Of a DNA stretch of 60,024 nt, positions 25,517-32,536 are shown piece by piece. Position 1 is the first letter of the stretch, and each line of letters begins with the position of its first letter. The notes under the pieces are model-generated. The model saw only the letters and a program-made list of their open reading frames with translations, made no database searches and was not told the origin of the DNA. The position numbers were made by a program, and so were the translations under genes. This DNA is from a virus. Location of the stretch: the IMG/VR virus record IMGVR_UViG_3300042455_000193, positions 1 through 60,024 of that record, one strand, 5' to 3'.

Positions 25517-27183
25517 GGAAGAGCCTTCAATTCATCTGTTGTTGATGTCAAGATAGCCCAGTTGATTTTGATATTTGATTCAATCCAAACTTGCCACTCA
25601 GACCCACGACCAGAAGGTAAACGTACAGGATCATTAGTAGTCATTGATTTCGTCAAAACCAATGATCCATCACGATAAATCTTCACCGTGGTTGTAGATG
25701 CTGATAGCTGAGTATCAGTATCAAAATACAACCATGAAAAAGATACAGGCTGCGGGAACCTGTAAACCCTGCTTTTATATGATCCAGTTAATGCTGTGCC
25801 CGACAGAGTAGAGGCATTCTTAATCGAAGTTCCCGTTAGGATGAACAACGTATCTGATGTTCTATCGGAGAATGCAGCATTTGCTGTTAAGTCTAATTTT
25901 GTGTAGCTGCCACTTGTCAAGTCAAACACTAAGCAACCAGAGGTATAGAAAGCGTAGTACCTATTTTCAAACTCAACTCCAATTATTGATGTTGGACTTA
26001 GAGCTTGCCAATCAGCCTTGCTGATGATCCCGGACGTATATACGTTTGCGCTACCGTTTTGATACAACACCAATCCATCTGGACTGGCATAGATTACTGA
26101 GCTACCAATAGTTCTCAATGATCTTTTGGATACGCACGACTGGTTAAGCTCAAGCTTGATAGCGGACATGCCCGCTGAATCAGCGCCATTAACCACATAG
26201 GGATTACCCTTTGTCCCAACAAAGATTGATTGACCAAAAGCAACCATGCCAACTACTTCATACTCAACAACGATTGCGTACTCAGGATTCCATGCGTAAG
26301 GAATGTTTGGTTCAGAGAAGTAAATCGTATTTCCAACGAACCCAGCCATGATTCCATTTGGAAGAGCTACTAATCCCTTAAGAGAAGAATGAGGCATCTC
26401 CCAATTAAAAGTTGGGCATGGCTCACCAAGCCTATCATCAGCAAAATTGTCCAGATAATTTGGATTGGTTTTGGCAGGGTCGTATTTAGTTGTAACTGGT
26501 ATATCAGCCAACGGATGTATCAACATGAATCCACTAGATGAATTTCCTGAAGAGTTCCGATAGATACGTACTCGATTTATATCCGTTCTGTTTACAGGAG
26601 GGGCAAGCCACTCAACCAATACGTTGTCGTTCTGATCGATCTTCAATGGTGTAGCCACAGCCGGGGAGGGCGCAGACTCTTCATCCCTATCAGTGACGTA
26701 TGTGTATATGTATGTTCTATACACATCTCTTAACTCAACACCGGTTGCTGGCGTGTTACCACCTGGAACTGTCAATGCTGCTTGGAATGCGTCATTGATC
26801 GTATTATCTTTATCTTTGAGAATTGACTCGTAGTAAGTTTGAATCTCTAAGTTAATCTTCTTTGCTTGCTGTTGAAGATCAATCAATGTCTTGCTTGTTG
26901 TTTCAACCGCTGTTGAATCCAAAGAGCCTTGAGGATAATTTGCCCATCCAACATAGTTTTCTTTGTCAACAACTTGAACTAATGAGTTGACTAATCTATC
27001 TACTTCTGGTGAGTTTGATAGCGCAGAAGTCTGGTCGTAATACGGCAGTTGAACAAGATTGCTGAGGATAAAGTTTTTTAAACCAGCTTGATCTACTTTC
27101 TTTGCCCCATTGTCATCAACAATGTACGTAGATATTAAGTTTGCTAATTGCGTTACAGATTGGCCGGTAAATTGACTTGGCAT
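25513..27183 (-). CDS. Tail nozzle protein, C-terminal part (split gene)
   Basis: 556 residues. From ~residue 155 it follows podoviral nozzle (gp12-like, tail tubular B) sequences: VYRTYIYTYVTDRDEESAPS, INRVRIYRN, LVALPNGIMAGFVGNTIYF, then NQSCVSKRSLRTIGSSVIYA and SPDGLVLYQ. The N-terminal ~150 residues are helical and lack the usual nozzle start. The ATG lies one base after the stop of the preceding ORF (TAA-T-ATG), in a different frame, with no good ribosome site. Together the two ORFs make one nozzle-sized protein. Confidence 0.82.
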   Translation of the reverse strand: MPSQFTGQSVTQLANLISTYIVDDNGAKKVDQAGLKNFILSNLVQLPYYDQTSALSNSPEVDRLVNSLVQVVDKENYVGWANYPQGSLDSTAVETTSKTLIDLQQQAKKINLEIQTYYESILKDKDNTINDAFQAALTVPGGNTPATGVELRDVYRTYIYTYVTDRDEESAPSPAVATPLKIDQNDNVLVEWLAPPVNRTDINRVRIYRNSSGNSSSGFMLIHPLADIPVTTKYDPAKTNPNYLDNFADDRLGEPCPTFNWEMPHSSLKGLVALPNGIMAGFVGNTIYFSEPNIPYAWNPEYAIVVEYEVVGMVAFGQSIFVGTKGNPYVVNGADSAGMSAIKLELNQSCVSKRSLRTIGSSVIYASPDGLVLYQNGSANVYTSGIISKADWQALSPTSIIGVEFENRYYAFYTSGCLVFDLTSGSYTKLDLTANAAFSDRTSDTLFILTGTSIKNASTLSGTALTGSYKSRVYRFPQPVSFSWLYFDTDTQLSASTTTVKIYRDGSLVLTKSMTTNDPVRLPSGRGSEWQVWIESNIKINWAILTSTTDELKALP

Positions 27184-27184
27184 A

Positions 27185-28213
27185 TTAGGCTTCGTAATTG
27201 TATGTTGTTGGCGAAGACAGAGTGTTAGTCATGTTCAGCAGGTTCTGAGCCAAAGTATTCTTTCCTTTTGTAATCGCATCTGTTACTGCCGTTTGACTGT
27301 AAAAATTAACCCATGCTGCATTGATTGCGGAATTCAAGCCATCACCTCCACTGGCTGCTGCATAAAACTGATCAGCTAATGACTGAAGCTTTGCAGATCT
27401 GGTCTTTACGTAATCATTATTGACAGATACAAGATCAGAAATAAAGTCAACAAACTTTTGAGCTTGTGCGTCCGTGAAAAGCGTAGCGCCAGCTGCGTCT
27501 GTGTATGTCAGCAATATTGATTTGAGATTTGGGAATGCATAAGACGGTGCTCTGGCTCTCAGGATTGCTGCGTAGTTATCCGCATCCACCTCAACACCCG
27601 CTCCAAATAAAGACTTGTAGATCTCTTTGGTTGGAGTCTTAACACCGTTAACTGTTGAGCTTGGAATCGTAAACCTTACCTGATCTTCGTAACTTGTAGA
27701 AGGTGTTGGGATAGTTCCATTCCAAGGAGCTGTTCTTGCTGCGCCTATGTACGTGAGAGTTCTATTGGCGTTCATGTAAGCCAATACTTTTGCACTAAGT
27801 TGCTTGTAATAAGTTTCAGCTTCCTCAGTAGACAGCTCATCCACTACAACTCGCGTAATGGTGGGAGCCAAACTTGCTTTTGGTACGCCAAGTGGACGAA
27901 CCGCCAAAGTGATGTCAGTAACCTTGGGTGCACCATCGCCTGTGTAATACGTTCGCTCAGTTGTATCACTTGCTAGTGGACCGCGAGCGTAATCAACATC
28001 ATTGGTGTTTGTAATGAATGACGAATTGGTTGCAAACCTATACAAGGTTGCCCCTGCTGTAGCGCTTTGCACAGTCGCTGCAGCATAGAACGGACGAAAG
28101 TCGCCAAAGCGGGTATCTAAGTTCTTAACTTCCGTGCCAAATCCTTCTGGCAGTAGCTTGGGAGATATGCTTGGAGCCATCCCTGCAAACTTAGTAATCA
28201 ATATCTGAGGCAT
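27185..28213 (-). CDS. Tail nozzle protein, N-terminal part (split gene)
   Basis: 342 residues. The N-terminus MPQILITKFAGMAPSISPKL, then GFGTEVKNLDTRFGDFRPF, is the typical start of podoviral nozzle proteins, and YYTGDGAPKVTD continues the match. The C-terminal ~200 residues are a helical region corresponding to an insertion. It ends in NYEA and a TAA immediately before the ORF carrying the rest. Either the gene is naturally divided in the helical insertion or one indel broke it. Confidence 0.82.
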   Translation of the reverse strand: MPQILITKFAGMAPSISPKLLPEGFGTEVKNLDTRFGDFRPFYAAATVQSATAGATLYRFATNSSFITNTNDVDYARGPLASDTTERTYYTGDGAPKVTDITLAVRPLGVPKASLAPTITRVVVDELSTEEAETYYKQLSAKVLAYMNANRTLTYIGAARTAPWNGTIPTPSTSYEDQVRFTIPSSTVNGVKTPTKEIYKSLFGAGVEVDADNYAAILRARAPSYAFPNLKSILLTYTDAAGATLFTDAQAQKFVDFISDLVSVNNDYVKTRSAKLQSLADQFYAAASGGDGLNSAINAAWVNFYSQTAVTDAITKGKNTLAQNLLNMTNTLSSPTTYNYEA

Positions 28214-28224
28214 CTCAATCCTTC

Positions 28225-28821
28225 TTAACTTAGAACAGCTATCGCCATTTCAATGTGTTTGATTCGATCATTTAAACCAATGGTTCCACCATTGATCTTC
28301 TTTGTCATCAAGACATAGTTCTGCGAATCAGCGTATTGATTTAATCTGTGTAAATCCCAAAACCATCCGGCAGTCATTGCCGCATACTGAGGTGTCGCTA
28401 CGAGATCAGGCTCCATGACAAAATCTTGTCCGCAAGCCTGACCGGCATGGAAGTAATTGGCATGCCCGGTAAGCTGGATACACCCACGACCACGGAAACG
28501 ATAGCCGTCACCACTAGCCTCATCACGATTACCCATACGATTAGAGTAGACCATGTTGGCAATCTTCTTAGGATTTCTTGCATATTGATTTGCAATCTCC
28601 AAAGTTGGAAATCTTTTTGACCAAAGCTTCATCAACGTCTCAGCCCGGTAGTTAAGGTTCTCTTCAAGAACTTTGAACTGCCCACACTCGTGACCACACT
28701 GACCAATGAATGAAGCTTTCTGAATTGGAGTCAGGATATTGAATCGCTCAAAGGTTGCGTTTAATGCGTCTACCCATTGCGGTCCGATATGGAGTTGTTT
28801 GAGTTGCTCACTACTGACCAT
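28225..28821 (-). CDS. GH19-type endolysin (chitinase-like muramidase)
   Basis: 198 residues. FIGQCGHECGQFKVLEENLN carries the catalytic Glu of glycoside hydrolase family 19 and a second acidic residue. YRFRGRGCIQLTGHANYFHA and GWFWDLHRLN are further GH19 signatures. No signal peptide or membrane anchor is seen, so export through a holin pore is expected. It overlaps the Rz gene upstream by 11 bases. Acts on peptidoglycan glycan strands at lysis. Confidence 0.92.
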   Translation of the reverse strand: MVSSEQLKQLHIGPQWVDALNATFERFNILTPIQKASFIGQCGHECGQFKVLEENLNYRAETLMKLWSKRFPTLEIANQYARNPKKIANMVYSNRMGNRDEASGDGYRFRGRGCIQLTGHANYFHAGQACGQDFVMEPDLVATPQYAAMTAGWFWDLHRLNQYADSQNYVLMTKKINGGTIGLNDRIKHIEMAIAVLS

Positions 28822-29287
28822 TGATCAAGCTCCTTACTTCGTTGTAGGCTGCGACACAGGCGTTGAGTTTGAGGGTGGCTTTATCCCCGTCGGCTGCGAT
28901 GTCGATAAGAGCTGATACAAGCGATTGCTCAGATTCGGTTGGAGGGGGTTCGCTGGGTTGTGTATCTCCAACGGGAGCGGGGGTACTTGCGCTGGCTTGT
29001 GGACAACTGGGGGCGGGGAGGCGCAACCTACCAGTGCGAGCAAGCTCATGCATAGCAGACTGTTTTTTAACAACATCATCTTGTGCCTTTCGTAGTTCAG
29101 TTTCTTTATCAGCTAATTTAGAAGTCATGGTTTGCTCTAACGCCCGAGCTTCCTCATTCTTTTTTGCGATTGCAATTTGCATTTCTTTATCACGATCTGT
29201 CCACCCAAAGTGATAGCCGCCTCTGTAAGTCCCAAAGACTACAAATAACAATCCAACAAGTACCCAAGGCAGTGGTATTCCAAACAT
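28811..29287 (-). CDS. Rz: Rz-like inner-membrane spanin
   Basis: 158 residues: one N-terminal membrane segment (~5-22, LPWVLVGLLFVVFGTYRG) followed by a Lys/Glu-rich periplasmic coiled coil (KKNEEARALEQTMTSKLADK) and a Pro-rich linker. This is the standard i-spanin layout. The o-spanin Rz1 is embedded in the +1 frame at 28834-29079. It lies between the holin candidate and the endolysin. Confidence 0.9.
   Translation of the reverse strand: MFGIPLPWVLVGLLFVVFGTYRGGYHFGWTDRDKEMQIAIAKKNEEARALEQTMTSKLADKETELRKAQDDVVKKQSAMHELARTGRLRLPAPSCPQASASTPAPVGDTQPSEPPPTESEQSLVSALIDIAADGDKATLKLNACVAAYNEVRSLINGQ
28834..29079 (-). CDS. Rz1: Rz1-like outer-membrane spanin lipoprotein, nested in Rz
   Basis: 81 residues wholly inside the Rz gene in another frame. 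The signal peptide ends in a lipobox, LLALVGC at ~13-19, then a Pro-rich mature protein (ASPPPVVHKPAQVPPLPLE) as in lambda Rz1. The nesting and proline content make a chance frame very unlikely. It should pair with Rz to fuse inner and outer membranes during lysis. Confidence 0.9.
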   Translation of the reverse strand: MMLLKNSLLCMSLLALVGCASPPPVVHKPAQVPPLPLEIHNPANPLQPNLSNRLYQLLSTSQPTGIKPPSNSTPVSQPTTK

Positions 29288-29787
29288 TAGTCAACCTCTT
29301 TTCTTGCTGCCGCCAAATGCTCCCTATCGTGGTCATCTTCAAGATGACTAGGAGGAGTTGTCGGAGGAGGAGGGGGAGTCCAAGATTCATCTAGATCAGC
29401 GTTTTTAAATCCCATCCAGTTGTAATTGGTAGATGCCACAGAAGCCGCTACAGGCGCTTGAACTGGTGCAGGGCTACTTGGAGTTGGACTAGGTGCTGAT
29501 GGAGTCGCTACAGCGTTCTGGATGGCGTTTACAGCTGTTCCTACGCCTTTCTTGCCTATGACGCCACCGATGCCACCAACAATCAACAGAACGATGTCGT
29601 TCAACATCTTGGTGTACGCCATGTCAATAGGAGCCATTGTCTTGATTGGTTGCGTTACAAACGTTACGGAGTAAAGCAAGGCAATAACAATAAAGCAAAG
29701 AATCAATGTGACCATAACGACCACAAAGCCCCAGACGTAAACTTCTACTTCTTCAATTGTTAGTCTTGGTTTCTGGTTGTACTTCAT
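29287..29787 (-). CDS. Holin candidate with two membrane segments
   Basis: 166 residues from the ATG at 29787 (a TTG at 29814 is the longer alternative). Membrane segments lie at ~18-45 (WGFVVVMVTLILCFIVIALL) and ~68-88 (DIVLLIVGGIGGVIGKKG), followed by a Pro/Ala-rich tail ending in charged residues. Position directly before Rz and the GH19 endolysin makes it the best holin candidate. GGAG lies 11 bases upstream. It overlaps the small lipoprotein gene by 35 bases. Confidence 0.65.
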   Translation of the reverse strand: MKYNQKPRLTIEEVEVYVWGFVVVMVTLILCFIVIALLYSVTFVTQPIKTMAPIDMAYTKMLNDIVLLIVGGIGGVIGKKGVGTAVNAIQNAVATPSAPSPTPSSPAPVQAPVAASVASTNYNWMGFKNADLDESWTPPPPPTTPPSHLEDDHDREHLAAARKEVD

Positions 29788-29956
29788 TGATTTTTTTCTC
29801 CAAGATTGGGGCAACTAAATACTCGGGACATGTTTGTGTAAATAAACACTTTGGTTTTTGACACTCCTCCAAGTGAAAAGACTCTGGGTTCTGACACTTG
29901 TATCGGTAGCGGTCTTCACAGCCAGCCAGCAGTAAAAGCAAAATTAAATATCTCAT
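29753..29956 (-). CDS. Small Cys-rich lipoprotein
   Basis: 67 residues. A short signal with lipobox LLLLAGC (Cys13) is followed by EDRYRYKCQNPESF and a pattern of further cysteines (C-x3-PKC-x5-C). Small DRYRY-type lipoproteins occur in several podovirus lysis regions; function unknown, perhaps superinfection exclusion or envelope disruption. It starts by ATGA overlap with the 58-residue gene upstream and overlaps the holin candidate. Confidence 0.75.
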   Translation of the reverse strand: MRYLILLLLLAGCEDRYRYKCQNPESFHLEECQKPKCLFTQTCPEYLVAPILEKKINEVQPETKTNN

Positions 29957-30129
29957 GCCATGATGTCCACAGAGTTCGGTCTAGCCCATTGGTTTTTCAC
30001 TTGTTGGGCTTTGTGTGCTTGTTCGTTCTGATGGTTCAGGCGTTGCAGTTCCTGCAAGTTTTTCTGGTGGATAGCTCTTTGAGCTTCCTTGAGAATGTTG
30101 GCATTGATTTGGTATAGCGTGACTCTCAT
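29953..30129 (-). CDS. Small helical protein (58 aa)
   Basis: Translates as MRVTLYQINANILKEAQRAI and continues in a Gln/Asn/His-rich helix (LQELQRLNHQNEQAHKAQQV). Starts by ATGA overlap with the 49-residue gene and ends by ATGA overlap with the lipoprotein gene, so it is embedded in a perfectly coupled cascade. The other frame over this stretch (29981-30178) lacks that coupling. Function unknown. Confidence 0.72.
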   Translation of the reverse strand: MRVTLYQINANILKEAQRAIHQKNLQELQRLNHQNEQAHKAQQVKNQWARPNSVDIMA

Positions 30130-30275
30130 AACCCAATCTTCCCCAGTAAAAGGTTAACAATCTTGTTTGATAAATCATCTGGTAGAAACTTTAAGAAACC
30201 GAGAAACCACCATGCAACGCAACCGTAGCAAAACACTTTGCAAAACAAATCGAACTGTTTTTGGTACTCGTTCAT
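30126..30275 (-). CDS. Very small membrane protein (49 aa)
   Basis: MNEYQKQFDLFCKVFCYGCV is followed by AWWFLGFLKFL, giving one hydrophobic, aromatic-rich segment (~13-30) with flanking charged ends. It starts 3 bases after the previous stop and ends by ATGA overlap with the next gene. A lysis-accessory or holin-partner role is possible from position only. Confidence 0.7.
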   Translation of the reverse strand: MNEYQKQFDLFCKVFCYGCVAWWFLGFLKFLPDDLSNKIVNLLLGKIGL

Positions 30276-30278
30276 GAC

Positions 30279-30776
30279 TCATCTACCGCAGCGATTTGTA
30301 GTGCCGCAAAACTGCACCATTTCATAGATGCCGATGAATAATAAAAACAACAAGAACGCAATCGCACCAATGGCAATGGCCCACTCTTGCATCTCAGCGT
30401 CTTTTTCTTTTTGCTTCTTCTCAGCCGCTTTAAGCGAAGCTATCTCTTTGGCGTCATCTCTGTCCATCTCTGCTTGACGGGCTTTGATCTTGTTCCAAAC
30501 ATCTATCTTTCCTGTTTGCATGAACAACATCTTTAACTCTTCTTCAAATGCTCTGGCTTGCTCTAGCGCCATTTCAATCTGAAGAGCGGTTCCCATGTTG
30601 GAACCTTTCTTATCTCTCTTTGCTTGAAGCATTGCTTTGGTAGCAGTGCTTTTTGCATCAAACATCTTGCCGATCATCGGCGCGAGAGAGCCTAGGTCAT
30701 TAGCTACTTTCGCAGCCTTCTTGACCATGCTAATTGCAGACTGTATTCCCGCTAGTGCTGTTACTGGATCAATCAT
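30279..30776 (-). CDS. Membrane-anchored helical structural/lysis-region protein
   Basis: 165 residues from the ATG at 30776 (GGAG upstream). The N-terminus MIDPVTALAGIQSAISMVKK resembles a family seen near structural genes of many marine and freshwater podoviruses. A long charged coiled coil follows (AKEIASLKAAEKKQKEKDAE), and a C-terminal membrane segment ~138-155 (AIAIGAIAFLLFLLFIGIYE). Function unknown. The start overlaps the stop of the secreted 51-residue protein (ATGA). Confidence 0.75.
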   Translation of the reverse strand: MIDPVTALAGIQSAISMVKKAAKVANDLGSLAPMIGKMFDAKSTATKAMLQAKRDKKGSNMGTALQIEMALEQARAFEEELKMLFMQTGKIDVWNKIKARQAEMDRDDAKEIASLKAAEKKQKEKDAEMQEWAIAIGAIAFLLFLLFIGIYEMVQFCGTTNRCGR

Positions 30777-30928
30777 TTTTTCTCCACTCTTTTCCATTCA
30801 AGGCAAACAACTTTTCTGTTGTAAACATCACCTGTCCATGTCCAGCGGATACAACGATATTCATTATTTTTGTCTTGGCTAGAGGCTCCTGAAAGCGTGA
30901 TGAAAAACAGAAAGACAATAAATTTCAT
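30773..30928 (-). CDS. Small secreted protein (51 aa)
   Basis: MKFIVFLFFITLSGASSQDK is a clear signal-peptide-like start, followed by a short mature part with two cysteines (YRCIRWTW, VVCLEWK) that could form a disulphide. ATGA coupling with the next gene supports translation. The ribosome site is weak (GAAAG). Confidence 0.65.
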   Translation of the reverse strand: MKFIVFLFFITLSGASSQDKNNEYRCIRWTWTGDVYNRKVVCLEWKRVEKK

Positions 30929-30955
30929 CTTTCATCTGTGGTTTAACTAACGTAG

Positions 30956-31150
30956 TCAAAGACCAACTAATTTCTTAAAGAACTCCGCTGCAACGCCGGG
31001 TCCAAACAGAACTGCCAAGATAACGCCGTACAACAGATACTCGATCTTGGTCATTCGTTTGTCTCCAGCATTTAGAGAGTCAGATATCTTGCTGTATCGC
31101 TCGGCGCAGATGGCTTCATGAACTGCCAGCTTTGTTTCTACGTTTTCCAT
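30956..31150 (-). CDS. Small membrane protein with C-terminal TM
   Basis: 64 residues from the ATG at 31150; a TTG at 31168 would add six. The N-terminal helix KLAVHEAICAERYSKI, then RMTKIEYLLYGVILAVLFGP with one membrane segment near the C-terminus. The layout is common in phage small membrane proteins adjacent to lysis genes; a holin or antiholin role is possible. It follows a terminator hairpin, so it may have its own promoter or depend on read-through. Confidence 0.65.
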   Translation of the reverse strand: MENVETKLAVHEAICAERYSKISDSLNAGDKRMTKIEYLLYGVILAVLFGPGVAAEFFKKLVGL

Positions 31151-31164
31151 AAAATCTTTCGACA

Positions 31165-31195
31165 ACAAAAAACCCGCCGAAGCGGGTTTGTTTTA
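31165..31195 (-). terminator. Rho-independent terminator inside late operon
   Basis: Stem AAACCCGC/GCGGGTTT (31170-31177 and 31182-31189) with a CGAA loop, followed on the minus strand by a T-run. It would separate the fibre genes from the lysis/tail genes or attenuate them. Confidence 0.85.
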
Positions 31196-31208
31196 ATTCT
31201 GGGGTTGC

Positions 31209-31379
31209 TTAGTTAGGAAGCGGAGTTTCTTGAGGTTCTTGATCACCTTGCTTCATCTTCGCAATTTCTTGCTCAAGAGTCTTGGCTCGGGCTGCAACAG
31301 ATGCAAGTTGATTGAGAGCTGCATCACGCTGCGCAGCAACTTCACCTAATAGATTCTGGATATACGCTTCATCATTCAT
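31209..31379 (-). CDS. Small coiled-coil protein (56 aa)
   Basis: MNDEAYIQNLLGEVAAQRDA continues with LNQLASVAARAKTLEQEIAK and ends ETPLPN. AGGAG precedes the ATG. It resembles short helical proteins found near phage tail genes. It is preceded by an operator-like site (31415-31427) and followed by a terminator, so it may form a mono- or short operon. Confidence 0.72.
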   Translation of the reverse strand: MNDEAYIQNLLGEVAAQRDAALNQLASVAARAKTLEQEIAKMKQGDQEPQETPLPN

Positions 31380-31414
31380 TGATAGCTCCTAAGTTGTTGA
31401 ATTAGATGTTGATG

Positions 31415-31427
31415 TTATCAACGCTAA
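31415..31427 (-). promoter_or_regulatory. Candidate operator TTATC-AAC-GCTAA
   Basis: Nine of ten arm positions match the recurring palindrome. It lies 35 bases upstream of the 56-residue gene in an AT-rich 132-bp gap that otherwise holds only a 17-codon frame without a ribosome site. Confidence 0.5.
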
Positions 31428-31511
31428 TATTCTATTATAAATGCTTACGTTTGCCAATACTTAGACACTTCAATTTTAAAGATTTGTTGGTTGTCCATGA
31501 TCGTATTTTAA

Positions 31512-32126
31512 TTAGAGGTAACCGTTAGATAGTTGAATAGTAATACCAGTTCGTGTAGTTAATACAGGTGAGCCTGAAGAACTCGAAGATATTTCCACAG
31601 TGTACTCAGCATATACTTGTCGAGCTATATCTTGGTAAATAACAATTTCTCTACCCGGGGAAGTTAATTGAAGCCAACCAGTAGAAGCAGTAGACGCAGC
31701 AGCTGCACCATTACCAACTGCTGCTGTTCGTGTAAACCGAATCCAGTAGTTTGAGCCTATTCCAGATGTAGTTGGGTTTCCCCAAGTTTGGCCAAGAGAT
31801 TGGTATCCAAAATCAAAGCCGTACTGATCCATAGTTCCATTAGCATTCCACCGAATACCTGCGCCAGCTGCTTCTCCGAAGCTATAAAACACATCATCAA
31901 TAAAATACCCATTACCAAAGCCGCTTGAGTACGCTACTGTGAATGCGGGGGTAGCACGTTTGCTATAAAACTCGCTCATCGAGATTGCGCCCGAAGAGAA
32001 CGTGCCAGAACCACCTGCGTCCGTGTACCAAGTGGTGCCTCGGTAGGCGTTTAGATTATTGCCGCGACCAAACTCAGCATTAATCTGCGATATTGAAATC
32101 GCTCCGGACGACTGCAGAGCTGGCAT
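31512..32126 (-). CDS. Tail fibre-type protein
   Basis: 204 residues. The start MPALQSSGAISISQINAEFG, then LNAYRGTTWYTDAG and SGAISMSEFYSKR, is the recurrent N-terminal pattern (sgaIsxsqIN...Isxsdfy) of phage tail and fibre proteins. The remainder is Gly/Ser/Thr-rich beta structure. It follows the fibre gene and a small accessory gene. Likely an adhesin or fibre-tip component. Confidence 0.75.
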   Translation of the reverse strand: MPALQSSGAISISQINAEFGRGNNLNAYRGTTWYTDAGGSGTFSSGAISMSEFYSKRATPAFTVAYSSGFGNGYFIDDVFYSFGEAAGAGIRWNANGTMDQYGFDFGYQSLGQTWGNPTTSGIGSNYWIRFTRTAAVGNGAAAASTASTGWLQLTSPGREIVIYQDIARQVYAEYTVEISSSSSGSPVLTTRTGITIQLSNGYL

Positions 32127-32129
32127 GGC

Positions 32130-32534
32130 TTAAGGTGTTGGTGTTGGCGCAGCAGGAGTCTCAACAACTGGAGCCCAAGGCATAGCTGTCGAAGCCAATG
32201 CAGACCTAGCAACTTCTCTGTCAAGAACAAATTGGATGTGAGCCTTGATACCGGGTAAGCGCGTTTCTGCTGATTCAATCCAAGCAACAACTGCAGCTTC
32301 AGTCAAATTAGATAATGGAACAAAACCTTCAGCGGCGGGGTCGCCTAGATTAGTTACTTGTGGCAACTCAAACTTCTGACCAGCTTCTTCGCCGATCAGT
32401 GTCCACTCCACTTGTTTGACAACACCTGTGTGTTGTCCAACGGTAGCAGTACGAATACCGTTTACCTTGATTGTGAAAGTCGCAGTGTATGTTGGCTCTA
32501 CAACTGCAGAAGGGTTAAGAACGGGTGTAGTCAT
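32130..32534 (-). CDS. Conserved fibre-region protein
   Basis: 134 residues. YTATFTIKVNGIRTATVGQH, then VVKQVEWTLIGEEAG and PLSNLTEAAVVAWIES, forms a small beta domain plus helix seen in many phage proteins next to fibre genes. The C-terminus is Pro/Ala-rich. GGAG precedes the ATG, which lies just after the stop of the large fibre gene. Function unknown; may be a fibre accessory. Confidence 0.75.
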   Translation of the reverse strand: MTTPVLNPSAVVEPTYTATFTIKVNGIRTATVGQHTGVVKQVEWTLIGEEAGQKFELPQVTNLGDPAAEGFVPLSNLTEAAVVAWIESAETRLPGIKAHIQFVLDREVARSALASTAMPWAPVVETPAAPTPTP

Positions 32535-32536
32535 GG

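Noticed and set aside
29981-30178. 65-codon minus-strand frame
   Set aside because: Lacks coupling and ribosome site; the alternative frame 29953-30129 is linked by ATGA at both ends.
31449-31499. 17-codon minus-strand frame MDNQQIFKIEVSKYWQT
   Set aside because: No ribosome site, too short to support without conservation data.
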